Shown piece by piece: positions 20,777 through 32,984 of a stretch of DNA of 64,000 nucleotides. The notes beneath the pieces were generated by a model. It was not told where the DNA came from. It made no database searches and saw only the letters and a program-made list of their open reading frames with translations. Position 1 is the first letter of the stretch, and the number at the start of each line of letters is the position of its first letter. Origin of the DNA: Silene latifolia (taxonomy: Eukaryota; Streptophyta; Magnoliopsida; Caryophyllales; Caryophyllaceae); contig NC_133526.1 in the NCBI RefSeq assembly GCF_048544455.1, positions 9,006,001 through 9,070,000 on the forward strand, written 5' to 3'. Both the position numbers and the translations under genes were made by a program.

Positions 20777-23580
20777 TACCTCTACTTACCATTAACTTTT
20801 TTTTTCATTAAATAAAATTACTTAAAGTTGCATAACCCATAAATTCATCATTAATATATTTTTTTATAAAATATCTTAAAATTACGATGTAATAAATTTT
20901 GAGACAAATTCACTACTCCCGCTATTAATATTTTACTCTTATTAATGAAACAATAGTAATAACATTTCACTGCTTGCCCGTAATCATTGTTAATTTCACT
21001 ACTCCCGCTGTAATTATTGTTACTGTCACTACTGTCGCATTAATATTGATAATTTCACTAATACCGCCGTAATTATTGTTATTTTCACTATTTCCGCATT
21101 AATATTAATTATTTCACTACTCCCGTTGTTTCTACCACTCCCACTAATCTCGTTGATAATATTGTTACTTTTATTATTCAAATGAGTGATTACTATCATA
21201 TAACTATATCCAATGATACTTCAATTCTTTTCTTTACTGACGAAATTACTTTCACTACTTAGACATGCAATTTTAAGAGGATTATATATTTATATAAATA
21301 TATTACATATATGCATTAAATCAAATCGAAAGAATTATGCAATATTATATATTATGGAATCTAACTTGAATTATTTATAACCTACTTATTATATTTTTGT
21401 ATGCTAAATAATTAATATATCTATATATCTAATAAACTATAAAGTTTAATAAAATTGTATAGATTTTAAATTTAATATATAATTTTATGATGATAATAAT
21501 TAATACCATAAGTGTGCATGTTTATACTAATTAATTATTTTATTTTAAGAAAATTGACTATCTTCTAGTTTTCTATAAATATTTAGCAAAATTACCAGAC
21601 ATCTCCTTTCTTTTACTCTCCTTGAAATTGACCATCTTAATTAATTATTTTATTTTAAGGAAATTGACCATCTTAATTAATTATTTTACTTTAAGGAAAT
21701 TGACCATGTTTAGGAAAATTACCAAACTTCTATATAATTTAATTTTAACCCAAACTATATAATATTTGCATTGAGATCCCTAAATCGGGTCCATCACACG
21801 GTGTTAGTGATTTAAAACTATATAGTATAATTAATTTGTATAACTTTATTTAATTACATTGAAGTCCCTTGGTTTCTGGATTTAATATATAGTATTGATT
21901 TCTTAGTCACCTTAAGAAATATATGGCCGTATAGGCTAAGGTCAACTTAAGCAAAAAAGTTGTTACAATTAACGATATAATTAGTAAAAATATAATTTAA
22001 AATTTTAATATCCTCTCAGATCTGGACAGATATCCAATCATCACCGAGAATTAATTTGGAGCAAAAATTTCCGGCAACTATCTACCGGCCGCCATTTCAT
22101 TTTCGGAAGGTGGCAATGATAGGCTACCATTTAATTTCCGTTACCACAAGTTCGTTTTTATGGCCAAATTATCATCATAATATCATAATAGAACGTAGCC
22201 TTGAATCGAATCGCCAAATAAATTATTTACGATAATAACAAATTCATAATTGGAATAATGGGCTAACATCCATTCACAACAGATTCCAATGAGCCTACAC
22301 TTTCTCATAATCACCAATCAACAATCGTGCAAGTCCAGAAAAAACCTGATGTAATTAAAAGACGATTTGAAAGTTTATTACTATGGAAATAAATTTTACA
22401 TAAGATAAAATTCGAGTCAACTAAACAAACTTGGTCAGGTCAGCTCCTACCTATGTGGGTCGGGTCAGATCCATGTGGGTCAAATGAGGTCAAACACACG
22501 TGGATCAATTCGGGTCAGACCCATGTGGTTTAAGTCGGGCCAGACGCATATATTAGGGTTAGAACCATTAATTTCAACTCGATTCAGCTTGACTCAATTG
22601 TTTCGGGTCAAGTAGGACCCGAGATTAATTAATTTCACAGATCACTTTACGAAATTATAACATTTCATAAATTAATTTATTAAAATTACAAGTAAAAAAT
22701 CCTATTTACTTAAATTAATTAATTTAAAATTCCATATGTGAAAAAAAATAAACAATTGCCAATCAACAAGAAAACTCAGATCTGAGTATTGAGAGCATTA
22801 AATGTCGATGCTCTTATTCAAACGCCCGATCAATTACAAAGTAAAACGGCAAGAGAGAGAAGTAAAACGTTTTCACTAAAAAACATACCGATAATGTCGA
22901 TAATGTCTTTTTTCTCAATTGAATCCTCCTACTACACCACTTAGCTCCACCACTACAGGTATATATCTATCTCTATTTGTTATATATCATAGTTAGTAAT
23001 GCGCGTTAACATTTTAATTCATAATTGTTTATAATAACGTGATTTAGGAGGTATATGTAGTCTAACCGACGTTGTTGAGCGATTGGTAAGAGATCTATGT
23101 GTCGAGTATGCTGAACCTTTAAATGAAATTCTTCCTTCTATAACTCCAAATGAAGAAAGACCAGGTCGTTATGTAATAAACTTATCTTATTCACGTGGAG
23201 ACTGTTCACAAACTCAAGAAAACTCATCCGTTGACTTTAATTAATGACGGTAAGTATATTTTAAATATTTTCTTCGGTATTTTGTGTTAGTAAATAATTG
23301 AATTTGTACATAATAATTATTATGTATAAACTTTTAACGTATAATTTTAATATATTATATATCATGTTATAACACCGAATTCGTACATTAATATCACGGA
23401 TTTAAAACATGTGCAAGTGTTAAACCCTTATATGTTTTGTACGTGTTTTAACCTGTTATCATTATAAAACAAATAGAGTATAAAATATTCATGTATTTTG
23501 ATTTACATTTTTAAATGTTAATAATTATATCAATGATCTTAAAAACATATCCGTGCAATTTTGCACGGGTTGAAAACTAG
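20777..23580 (+). mobile_element. Helitron with intact 3' end at 23,580; 5' end unknown
   Basis: The right end carries the stem CCGTGCAA/TTGCACGG (23,551-23,568) and then GGTTGAAAACTAG|T. The interior shares GGGTCAGA/CCATGTGGGTC-rich and TTTCGGGTCAAGTA-like stretches (about 22,430-22,625) with the complete Helitron at 56,662-59,110, so they belong to one family. The start lies somewhere between 20,777 and about 22,000 and is not resolved. No Rep/helicase frame is seen. Confidence 0.5.
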
Positions 23581-25245
23581 TAGTTTTTAATATTTATTAG
23601 TCTTTTTGTAATACTACTATCTCATAGAACTATTATTATACTCGTATTATATACTCCCTCCATTCCTCTTTCTGATATTAGTTAGGAAATTTTGACTTTT
23701 TTATATTGTTTTTCTCACCTCTTAGTTTTAGGTTAATAATTTTTTGTAATATTTCGGTATTGTGTAAGTGTAAGGCTAATGATTTTACAACATACTTGGC
23801 ATGACCATTCTAAATAATCAACTCGATAACAACACACCCGAAAATGACTCCGCATCTCACCCGACTTGAACTCTTAAAATTCTAAATGACATGATCCAAC
23901 TTGACCTAACATGCGCCCGACTCGCGCGACTTGAACCCGTTTGCTAGGTTTACTTGTAGGCATGAGTACTTGCATGGATACAGAGGTTCGACTTTAAAAT
24001 TACCGTTAACTAATGATGGTGGAATTCTGGATAAAAGAACACATATAACTAAATAAGAAAGGTTGGGCATGAGTTTTTAACATAATAAAGCATCTGGTTT
24101 TACCTAATTTGGGTATTAAATTTGTCGAACAAATATAACATTCTAAAAGAGCAAAACCACCTTAAATGTCAAAACGACACTGAAAAACCGTTAAGAATAA
24201 TAGATAAATATCATTACTATAATAATTGATAAATAAATACCGCGAACAACGATAACAAAGAAATAATGAATCCGAGTGATACGAAATCCAACTGACTTCA
24301 TAAGTGACCTGAGTCGTGTTACTCAATAGGCATTGTGTCCCGAAATTGATAAAAAAAGAACCTATGGTTTCAATAATATAATACAGTACAAAGTATGTTG
24401 GCTAATATTATGAGTTCAAGTCCTGTTTGTCAATAAACATGATTATATGATTTTCTTATTGGAAAATATATCAATATCTCAAATAAAAACCATTGGTTCA
24501 CCCTGCATTAGAATGAAGAAAAGTAAAAGAAATAAAAAATTATAATTAATGAAGTTTATGGTTTCTGTGAAGCGGTTAATCTCCCTTAAAAACGGGTCAA
24601 AGTAACATTCCACATGTTAGTTTGAGAGTTTTCAAGGTTGGATCTCGGAAGCAAAAATAATACAATTAATTTCATAGCTTGTGTGAGATAAATACCAAAC
24701 ATTATTAAATATAAAAATTGTAGACCATTATAAGAATGGTCCCAAATCACAATGTAGTGTCAAACAATATTAAATAAACGAAATATGTTGTCTTCCAACA
24801 AAATATCTGAAAAACATGGAAAATAATCGTTAGAAAAATACTAACTTGATTAAGAACTCAATAGAGTATAATAGAACAACATGAGAAATTAACTCATACT
24901 ACCAAAGACAAATTAAACAAAAACGTAGTCATACACATTAATTTGCAATTTGAAATATATTGTTCAGTGTATTTATAAAATTTGTTTTCCAGGTTTGTAC
25001 GTAGGGTTTAAATAATACAAAAATCTTAGATGTTTTCAAATAGAGGAAACTGAAACGTTGTTAACTTCTCAATCCTTGTTAGTAAAACTTTATCCCAATA
25101 AGAAGATATATATTTTAAAGAAAACTTTATCCCAATAAGAAGATATATATTCTAAAGATATATTTTTATTTTATTTTTATTTAGTGTTTTACAAAACTTG
25201 GAGACTCTCTCGTTGCCTGAAAAAAGCTTCTTTTATATATATACA
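23581..25245. other. AT-rich intergenic DNA
   Basis: No gene is visible. A sequence TACTCCCTCCATTCCTC at about 23,652 looks like one end of a Stowaway-type MITE, but the second end was not found. Confidence 0.45.
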
Positions 25246-25697
25246 CTAGTTGGAAAGCCCGTGCGATGCATGGGGCTCCTATTAGGATTATTTGTAAAAA
25301 TATATTTTTAAGTTAACAAAAAAGTTCAACTATATTTAAACATTGATGAAAAAAAATTCATCGTTGTCATAGTTGATTGATGAATTATTAGTGACCGTAA
25401 AAATTTGACATTCAATAGTATTTATAACATCAAGTGATTTAGTTATAATATGTACTTTGTTTTTCTTTGTCGCAAGCACAACTGGTTTTTAATTTAATAA
25501 AAACGCTCTCTCTGTAAAGATAGTGCAACTTACCAAAATGAATCCTTAATAACGAAGACAGACCTTTATGAGTCTTGTAATTATATTAACCTACAACAAC
25601 TAAATAAAACTTAATGATGTTACGTAAAACAATCATCATAATTATATATAGTGTGTTCAAAGAAAATGTTAGATCTCTTAAACATAATTTTACCTTG

Positions 25698-25793
<96 letters not shown>

Positions 25794-26249
25794 ACAATTA
25801 AGAGTATTTGCTCCTTATAAACTTCTCGCAACATCAAATTCAAACTGAATTCTATTAGAATTATTAGTCTCTAAAAAACAATCAAAAATATCTGTGATTC
25901 TACAAAAAATTCACGGGGCAACATCATTTATTAGTTTTATGACATCATTTAAAATCGTTGACTTACCAAGTTAGTATTTTATGCATTACCATGGTCTGTT
26001 AATATAAAACTATTAAATTTAGCAAAAAGTCAAACCATGCTGAAAATGAGAGCAAACAAAATGTTGGGAGTTGATTTAGATGAGGAGTGATTAATCATCA
26101 GTTCCCCTCACAAAAGCGCAACAAAAATGTTGGCATTTTGTATTGACTATATCAGTTGTATAACATTCACATATAATTGGATTGTAGCGTTATTATTCTT
26201 ATAATCTCGCGCGTCATCGGTTTTTAGCAAAAATAGTCTCCCTTGGATG
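25246..26249 (-). mobile_element. 3' portion of the helicase-bearing Helitron
   Basis: On the minus strand an imperfect hairpin (GCCCCATGCA...CGGGC, about 25,257-25,276) is followed by TTTCCAACTAG and a T at 25,245, a Helitron 3' end. It lies about 1 kb beyond the helicase remnant, in the right order and orientation to be the end of the same element. A 91-bp (AT)n tract (25,700-25,790) lies inside. Confidence 0.6.
25700..25790. repeat. (AT)n microsatellite
   Basis: Pure AT dinucleotide tract. Confidence 0.97.
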
Positions 26250-26556
26250 ACGTTGTTCTTCACGCTTCTACGTAAAGGTGGCCATTAATAAAAACTGGTT
26301 TCAGCACATAAATTCCAACATGATTAAGTGATTGCCCCTGACTCTTATTTATTGTCTGGCGTAGCATAGCCTCAATGTATATTGTCTCTGCTTCAGAACG
26401 AAAGGAATCATTGTATCCGAGAAAGTCATTCTTATGCTCAGTTCATACATTTTGCCAACTTTGAAACCCGTAATTATCTTCCTTTCTATTTTAAATTTCC
26501 CAAGACGATTGATAATAAGACAATGTCTCTTTAGATAGTCCTCTTATGGAGTTGAT
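26250..26556 (-). pseudogene. Helitron PIF1-like helicase, C-terminal remnant
   Basis: On the minus strand three frame-shifted pieces can be read in order: RNINSIRGL, then CLIINRLGKFKIERKIITG with SDTMIPFVLKQRQYTL, then QTINKSQGQSLNHVGIYV. They match, in the same order, the GLCNGTR, SDT..PF..RRQ and TINKSQGQSL(N/K)xVGIY motifs of plant Helitron Rep/Hel helicases. TINKSQGQS is the late helicase motif near the C terminus. Autonomous Helitrons use this protein for rolling-circle transposition. At least two frameshifts and a stop (in VEA*RTTS) make it dead. Its upstream part resumes at 43,190 (and at 5,471 in copy 1), because the retrotransposon is inserted here with TSD TTGAT (26,552-26,556). 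Confidence 0.82.
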
Positions 26557-27916
26557 TGTAACACCCCCTCATACCAAGGTGCCTTACCAGGACTACCCTA
26601 CCATGAGAGTGCGTTACCATCTCGGTTGCCCGAGGTTAGTACATATCAAAAGCGTCTGAACTGAGCACATTTATTAAAGTAATGTAAAATGCAAAGTTTA
26701 CAATATCCAAAACCAAATACTGTCTAATGAAATACAACTTCAAAGTCTTAATAATAAAAGAAAAACTCGCTAGGACTCAGACAGTGATGCTATGACTCGT
26801 GGTGGCAATTCTCCCAAGATAATCCCCAAGCTCTCACTAGCAAAACCTGTCAAGCCTGCTCACCATCCCCGAATGGATCACCGCAGATTCCACAAACAAC
26901 AACGGGGTCGATTATGCAACAAACAAGACAAACAAATGCAATACTCGTCTGATCATCATCAACTCCCAATCACCCAATCTCACATAGTAACCGACTACAC
27001 ACTAAAGTGTGTAGCCCCGCCAGATTACCCATCGCAACAGTAATCCTCGCCGCCGATGGGTGACCGCAGCCGATCCCACCTAGTCCAGCTCCTCACGAGC
27101 GACAACGATCCCTGTCCCTTAATGTGCACATCCCCTCCCGTGGCGGGTTCCACGGAGGGCGAACTAGGGTGTGAAGCCACTCCCGCAAGTGACTCCACCA
27201 TAATCACAATCATATGACATTACTGTCATCTCAATCCCCTCACACCAATACTGTCAAAACAATCTCCATACTACGATGATCAACAGACAACGATAATTAT
27301 AACAACATGTCATGTAAAGCACAGTAAACTGAGTAGGGAAACCCTACCTTAGCAATCACAAAGAGATGCAAGCACGGACAATCAAAAAGGCTCCTCTACG
27401 AAGTCTTCTCCTATACAATGATCACACAACACAATTACACTTTGTACAATTCCCGACATTCCCTTCCCATATAAATGTACAGTAACCCACAAAGATGCAA
27501 TAATTGCAAAGATAGAACTTACCAACAATGCAACAAGAACTTATACGCAAGAATCTCCGCAACTATCCACACAAATATGCTACGAAATGCTCAATGAAGG
27601 GATTAGGGAATGATTTGGGTATGATTAGGGTAACGTAGAAATGATAATGCTGTGAAAAGTGATATTAGAAACTGACGCGGAAATATAAAATACCCTAATC
27701 ACTCTTTAATCAAACCATCAAAATATAACTTCGCCAAACCGGACACTCGGTCGAGTGCAACAACACTCGGCCGAGTGTCCAATACTCGGTCGAGTATTCA
27801 CTATACTCGGCCGAGTATTCCTCGGCAGAACCGAAATAACACGCACTAAGAGCACTACTCGGCCGAGTAGGCTCTACTCGGTCGAGTAGGCTCCAAAGAA
27901 GATCCGTAGTGTTACA
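26557..27916 (-). mobile_element. 3' LTR of outer element
   Basis: 1,360 bp, TGTAACACC...GTGTTACA. It lies beyond the pol stop and is preceded on the element strand by a purine tract (AGGGGGAAAGATTG, RC of 27,917-27,930). It differs from the 5' LTR at scattered sites, such as ACCATCAAAA versus ACCGTCAAAA near 27,715. Confidence 0.93.
27745..27887. repeat. Six-palindrome array in 3' LTR
   Basis: The same six ACTCGGYCGAGT palindromes as at 5,299-5,441, with conserved order, spacing and flanks. Confidence 0.92.
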
Positions 27917-28160
27917 ATCTTTCCCCCTAAAAAGAACTTCGTCCCGAAGTTCACACTCTACTACACACAAGCACAACACCACGACACAAGACTCTAACAA
28001 TCACATGAGACAACTCCAACAATCACATGAGACAACTCCAAGGAACTACACAAGCATCACAACAAGTTACCCCAAACGCATCTCCCGACACGAATCAAAC
28101 AAAGCAAAGAAAACACAAAACACTATCGCGACCATCTCCTACCCCCTAAAAAGACAACGG
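27917..28160 (-). promoter_or_regulatory. 3' untranslated region and polypurine tract of outer element
   Basis: The purine tract AGGGGGAAAGATTG directly abuts the 3' LTR on the element strand and should prime plus-strand DNA synthesis. The remaining 230 bp separate it from the pol stop and contain a direct repeat of AACAATCACATGAGACAACT-like sequence (about 27,997-28,035). Confidence 0.75.
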
Positions 28161-31100
28161 TTACGTCCCCGTAACCAAACATACCTGATCAAAAAGGTTA
28201 GGAAAGCGGTCTCGCATAGCTTCCTCGGGTTCCCATGTGGCTTCCTCCACATTATGATTAGACCAAAGAACCTTGAGTAAGACCGTCTCACCCGTCCGGG
28301 TCTTACGAACCTTGCGATCAAGAATCTCCTTAGGAATCTCGGCATAGGACAAGGATTCATCAAGTTCGATGTTCTCCATCTCGAGGATGTGCGACGGGTC
28401 ACTCACATATTTCCGGAGTTGAGACACATGAAAAACATTGTGCACTCTATCCAAAGCGGGTGGTAAAGCTAACCTGTAGGCTACCTCGCCAACACGGTCC
28501 AGAATTTCATAAGGACCTATAAACTTTTGGCTTAGCTTACTCTTTTTCCCAAACCTCATAACACCTCGCATAGGTGACACTTTCAAAAGCACCTTGTCAC
28601 CTACCGCGAACTCAATGTCTCTGCGGTGTAAGTCGGCGTAGCTCTTCTGACGATCTTGAGCTGCTCTCATCTTTTGGCGAATCAACTGGATTTGCTCAAC
28701 CATATCTTGAACCAATTGTGGCCCTAAAACCACTGTCTCGGAACTATCATCCCAACAAACTGGGCTTCGGCATTTCCGGCCATACAAAGCTTCAAAAGGT
28801 GCCATCCCAATACTTGTATGATAACCATCGGTTGCCGGATGAAAAGCTGTACTCATCTTCAAAGTTGTACCCATCAACTCTTGCAGTTCTTGCCAAAACT
28901 TTGATATGAACCTCGCATCACGATCGGAAACAATATCTTTCGGAATACCATGTAACCGAACCACATGCTTTCGGTAACCCAATGCAAGCTGCATCTTGGA
29001 CCAAGTATCCTTCATGGGAACAAAATGGGCTGATTTGGTTAACCGATCCTCAATCACCCAAATCATGTTGTTACCTTGTTGCGACCTAGGTAACCCCACA
29101 ATAAAGTCCATGGAGATCGACTCCCACTTCCACTCGGGCACTGTCAGAGACTGAATCTTACCTTGAGGTCTCCTTTGTTCACCTTTGACCCTTTGGCAGG
29201 TCAAACATCTAGCCACAAACTCAGCTACATCTCTCTTTATGTTCGGCCACCAAAAAGTCTTCTTAAGGTCTCTGTAGAGCTTGTCACCACCCGGGTGAAC
29301 TGAATAGGGAGTGCAATGAGCCTCAGACAAGATCATTCTCCTTAACTCTGCATCGTCAGGAACACACCATCTCCCATCAAAACGAACACTCCCATCTGGA
29401 TGTATAGAGAACCTGGAAGCTGCTCCACTCTCTACCTTTGACTTCCACTCCTGGATCTTAGGATCAAGCTCTTGCTTACTTTTGATGTTTTCATACAACT
29501 CTGGCTCGATCGTCAAATCCCCGATGGTATTCCCCTCTCGAATCATAAAGATCCTCAATCCAGACATCTCATCTCTCAACTTCAGCAAGGACATACCTGT
29601 ACATAGCGAATGAACGCTCTTCCTACTCAAAGCATCTGCGACAACATTAGCTTTACCCTCGTGATAGATGATCTCCATATCATAATCTCCAATCAGCTCC
29701 ATCCACCGCCTCTGTCGCATGTTAAGCTCCTTCTGAGTGTAGATATACTTTAGACTCTTATGATCAGAGAACACCTTAAAAGTTGCGCCGTAAAGGTAGT
29801 GCCTCCAAATCTTAAGAGCGAACACAACTGCACCCAGCTCCAAATCATGAGTAGGGTAGTTCTCCTCATATTGCTTCAGCTGCCTCGAAGCATAAGCTAT
29901 CACTCTCCCTCCCTGCATCAAGACACAACCCAAACCGTTCTTTGAAGCGTCGGTATAGACCTCAAAGTTCTCACAACCCTCTGGCAAGGCTAGGATAGGA
30001 GCTGTGGTCAAGCGTTCTTTTAAGGTCTGAAACGCCGTTTCACAACTCTCATCCCAAACAAATCTGACTTCTTTCCTCATCAAGGATGTCATAGGCCGTG
30101 CTATGGTAGAGAAATCCTTCACAAACCTCCGGTAGTAGCCGGCAAGGCCTAAGAAACTCCGAATCTCAGCAACATTCTTCGGCGATTCCCACTTGGTAAC
30201 GGCCTCAATCTTACTAGGATCCACAGATACCCCCTTCTTGGATATTACATGGCCTAGAAAAGCCACTTCCTCTAACCAGAACTCACACTTGGATAACTTG
30301 GCATAGAGCTGATTTTCTCTCAAAGTCTGTAAAACTAACCTCAAGTGCTCTTCGTGCTCTTCTTTAGTCTTGGAATAAACTAGGATATCGTCGATGAAAA
30401 CAACCACAAACTTATCCAAAAACGGTGTGAAGATCCGGTTCATCAAATCCATAAAAGTTGCTGGCGCATTGGTCAACCCAAAAGGCATCACTACATACTC
30501 GTAGTGACCATAACGAGATCGGAACGCTGTTTTAGGAATATCCTCGTCTGCTATCCTCAGCTGATGATACCCCGATCTCAGATCAATCTTAGAGAATACA
30601 CCAGCTCCACTTAGCTGATCGAACAAATCGTCAATCCTCGGCAACGGATACTTGTTCTTCACTGTAACCCGATTGAGCTCTCTGTAGTCAATGCACAATC
30701 TCATACTCCCATCTTTCTTCTTTACAAAAAGAACTGGAGCTCCCCACAGTGACACGCTAGGCCTGATATAACCCTTGTCTAACAACTCATGTAACTGCTT
30801 CTTCAACTCAGCCAACTCTTTAGGCGCCATACGATAAGGTGCTTTAGATATAGGACCCGTTCCCGGCTTAAGCTCCACGCTGAAATCGACATCCCTCTTG
30901 GGAGGCAAACTCGGTATTTCCTCAGGAAATACATCTTCAAATTCTTTCACCACGGAAACCTCAGAAGTTGTCGGCGGCTCTACTCGGTGATCTCTCACAT
31001 GACAAAGGATTAAGGGACACTTCTTCCTTAAACATGACTTTAAAGTCATAACCGCTATAAACCTACACTTAGGCTTTACCACAAACCCTCTATAGGACAC

Positions 31101-31437
31101 CTTAACACCCTTGGGACTCTTTAAAGACACTCTCTTCTGTCTACAATCTATCCTGGCATCATACCTACCTAGCCAATCCATCCCGACAATCACCTCAAAC
31201 CCATCCTTAGGAAACTCTAACAGGTTTACTGGTAAATCTACCCCTCCAATCACCATAGATATACCCTTATATAACTTGAGACACGACACAAGACTCCCCC
31301 GAAGGTATGAACACATCATCTTTTACAACCTCAAACTTGCCCAAACCCATAGACACAGCATGACTTTTAGACACAAAAGAATGTGTAGCCCCGGAATCAA
31401 ACAAAACAAAGGACGGTACATTATTAACAAGAAAGGT
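28161..31437 (-). pseudogene. pol of outer chromovirus: protease, RT, RNase H, integrase, chromodomain
   Basis: The 5' part (31,437-31,300) encodes the protease active site FDSGATHSF. That frame stops at 31,267-31,269, while the rest of pol continues in another frame from 31,319, so a frameshift lies at about 31,270-31,300. In the 1,052-aa frame: RT about 150-400 with YxDD-type FIDD at 308-311; RNase H about 450-565 with D457, E494, D519; integrase zinc ligands H668, H675, C705, C708; integrase core D738 and D799; chromodomain about 985-1043 with [12 protein letters not shown]. Between ATDG and YHTSIG (832/833) about 40 residues usual in the family are missing in frame, including the third catalytic acid (Glu). 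The integrase should therefore be inactive. The inner element separates this gene from its gag. Confidence 0.93.
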
Positions 31438-32946
31438 TGATACCCGTCGTTGTGAGTACCAAAGATAAAATTTATAAACTCCTATTAAGACTAACCTAGG
31501 CTAGTGGTAACAGGGTCGATCCGCAAGGAGGCAGTTGTAAATTCTAGTTGTTTTATGATCAGTCAAAGGTAACAATTATGGGGGTTGGTTTAAATTGGTC
31601 TATAGCTAAAAGAAAGCAAAAGTAGTAAAGTAAGTGAAAGATTTAAACAAATAAAAGAAGGGTACTAGGATGATCGGGTCAATATAGCTTCGGCGGCAGC
31701 AAACTAAGTCGGTCTGAATCAAACACAGGTAAGGCGGGAAATAAGAGGTCCTCTCGGTCCACTCCTAACAAATAGCATCTCTCGATCTCGCTATAGGTCC
31801 CTAATGTCACTAATACTAACTTTCGTCCTGAAAAGCGACTAATGGTCTAAACTATACCTATCTCTCGATCTTAGCACAGTTTAGTCGATTTAATCGATGG
31901 TCAAATAACCTACCCTATCTTTCGATCTAATGGGTCAGTCACAAAATAGGTATCTAACTGGTCGCATGCATTCGATTTGTTAAATACGAGATTGAAACCA
32001 ATTAAAATGAAGGATAACCTTACAAGGTCAGTCGATCGACCAACAATGTCAGTCGATCGACTGACACGCGGGTTCAGTCCATGTTAAATCTAATGCCGCC
32101 TATGCCATAAATCTCCTACATCCTAGCACTAGAGAATTAGCTACTCATAATGAAGGTAAAAACAACAATAAAACTCATGACAATTACGGAATTCATACTT
32201 AAAATAAATAACAATGATGATGAAACGATAACTGGCTTGGGAACACTAACTATCAATTCTACACTACAATGAAAGCGAAGCAATAAACTAAGATTAGGGC
32301 AGAATAAGTACCGAGAATTCCAGAGGAAAGATTTAGAACAAAGGCAGAAATTCCAATGCTAAAGTCGATCTATCAAACCCTAATTACTCGGAATATAAAC
32401 TAAACTATTGTGATGTGAAACTTAATGTATTCTCTCATGCTAAAACTAGATGTTGGTGTTACGTTATATAGCAATAAACGCCACAACTTATTTCTAAAAC
32501 CTAAAACTCACGGGCTTTGAGATTCACGACTTTCCAATTCTCGTCTGGTAAAGAAATCTGGTCGATCGACTAATCAGGCTGGTCGATCGATCGCTCCTCA
32601 AAGAACAATGGGCTTCGGATCCCGAGCATTGGTCGATCGATCGATGGGTCTAGTCGATCGATCGGCCGAGCTGCTAATTGACTTCTTTTAACTCGTGGAC
32701 TTGTCTTTTGGGCCTTGGATTGCGCACCAAGCTCGTTCCTTAAGCAATTCCTTCACGTCATTTGTAATGCAGATTACTCGGGGGCGGATTTGGCTTGATT
32801 TCCCGTCGAATTCTTCACATTTCTGCAATAAAGTACAAAATACGGAAGTAGACGGAAATAGGGAGAAATGTAGCATAAACTAAACAAATGAGCTCTGAAA
32901 TGCGTGTAAAAAGAGATGTAAAACATCATATAAATGACACGCATCA
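31438..32946 (-). mobile_element. 3' LTR of inner element
   Basis: 1,509 bp, TGATACCCGT...ACACGCATCA. It differs from the 5' LTR by scattered substitutions (for example GATTGAAACC versus GATTAAAACC near 31,992). It also differs by ACTG to ATCG changes in its palindromes near 32,580-32,665. Confidence 0.93.
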
Positions 32947-32984
32947 AATCTCCCCAAACCAAACCTTGCTTGTCCCCAAGCAAG
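32947..32984 (-). promoter_or_regulatory. Polypurine tract with adjacent stem-loop (inner element)
   Basis: On the element strand an 8-bp perfect stem CTTGCTTG/CAAGCAAG (32,965-32,984) with loop GGGA is followed by GTTTGGTTTGGGGAGATT, which abuts the 3' LTR. The purine tract should prime plus-strand synthesis. A second stem-loop/purine module with a different stem lies at 34,428-34,465. Confidence 0.85.
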
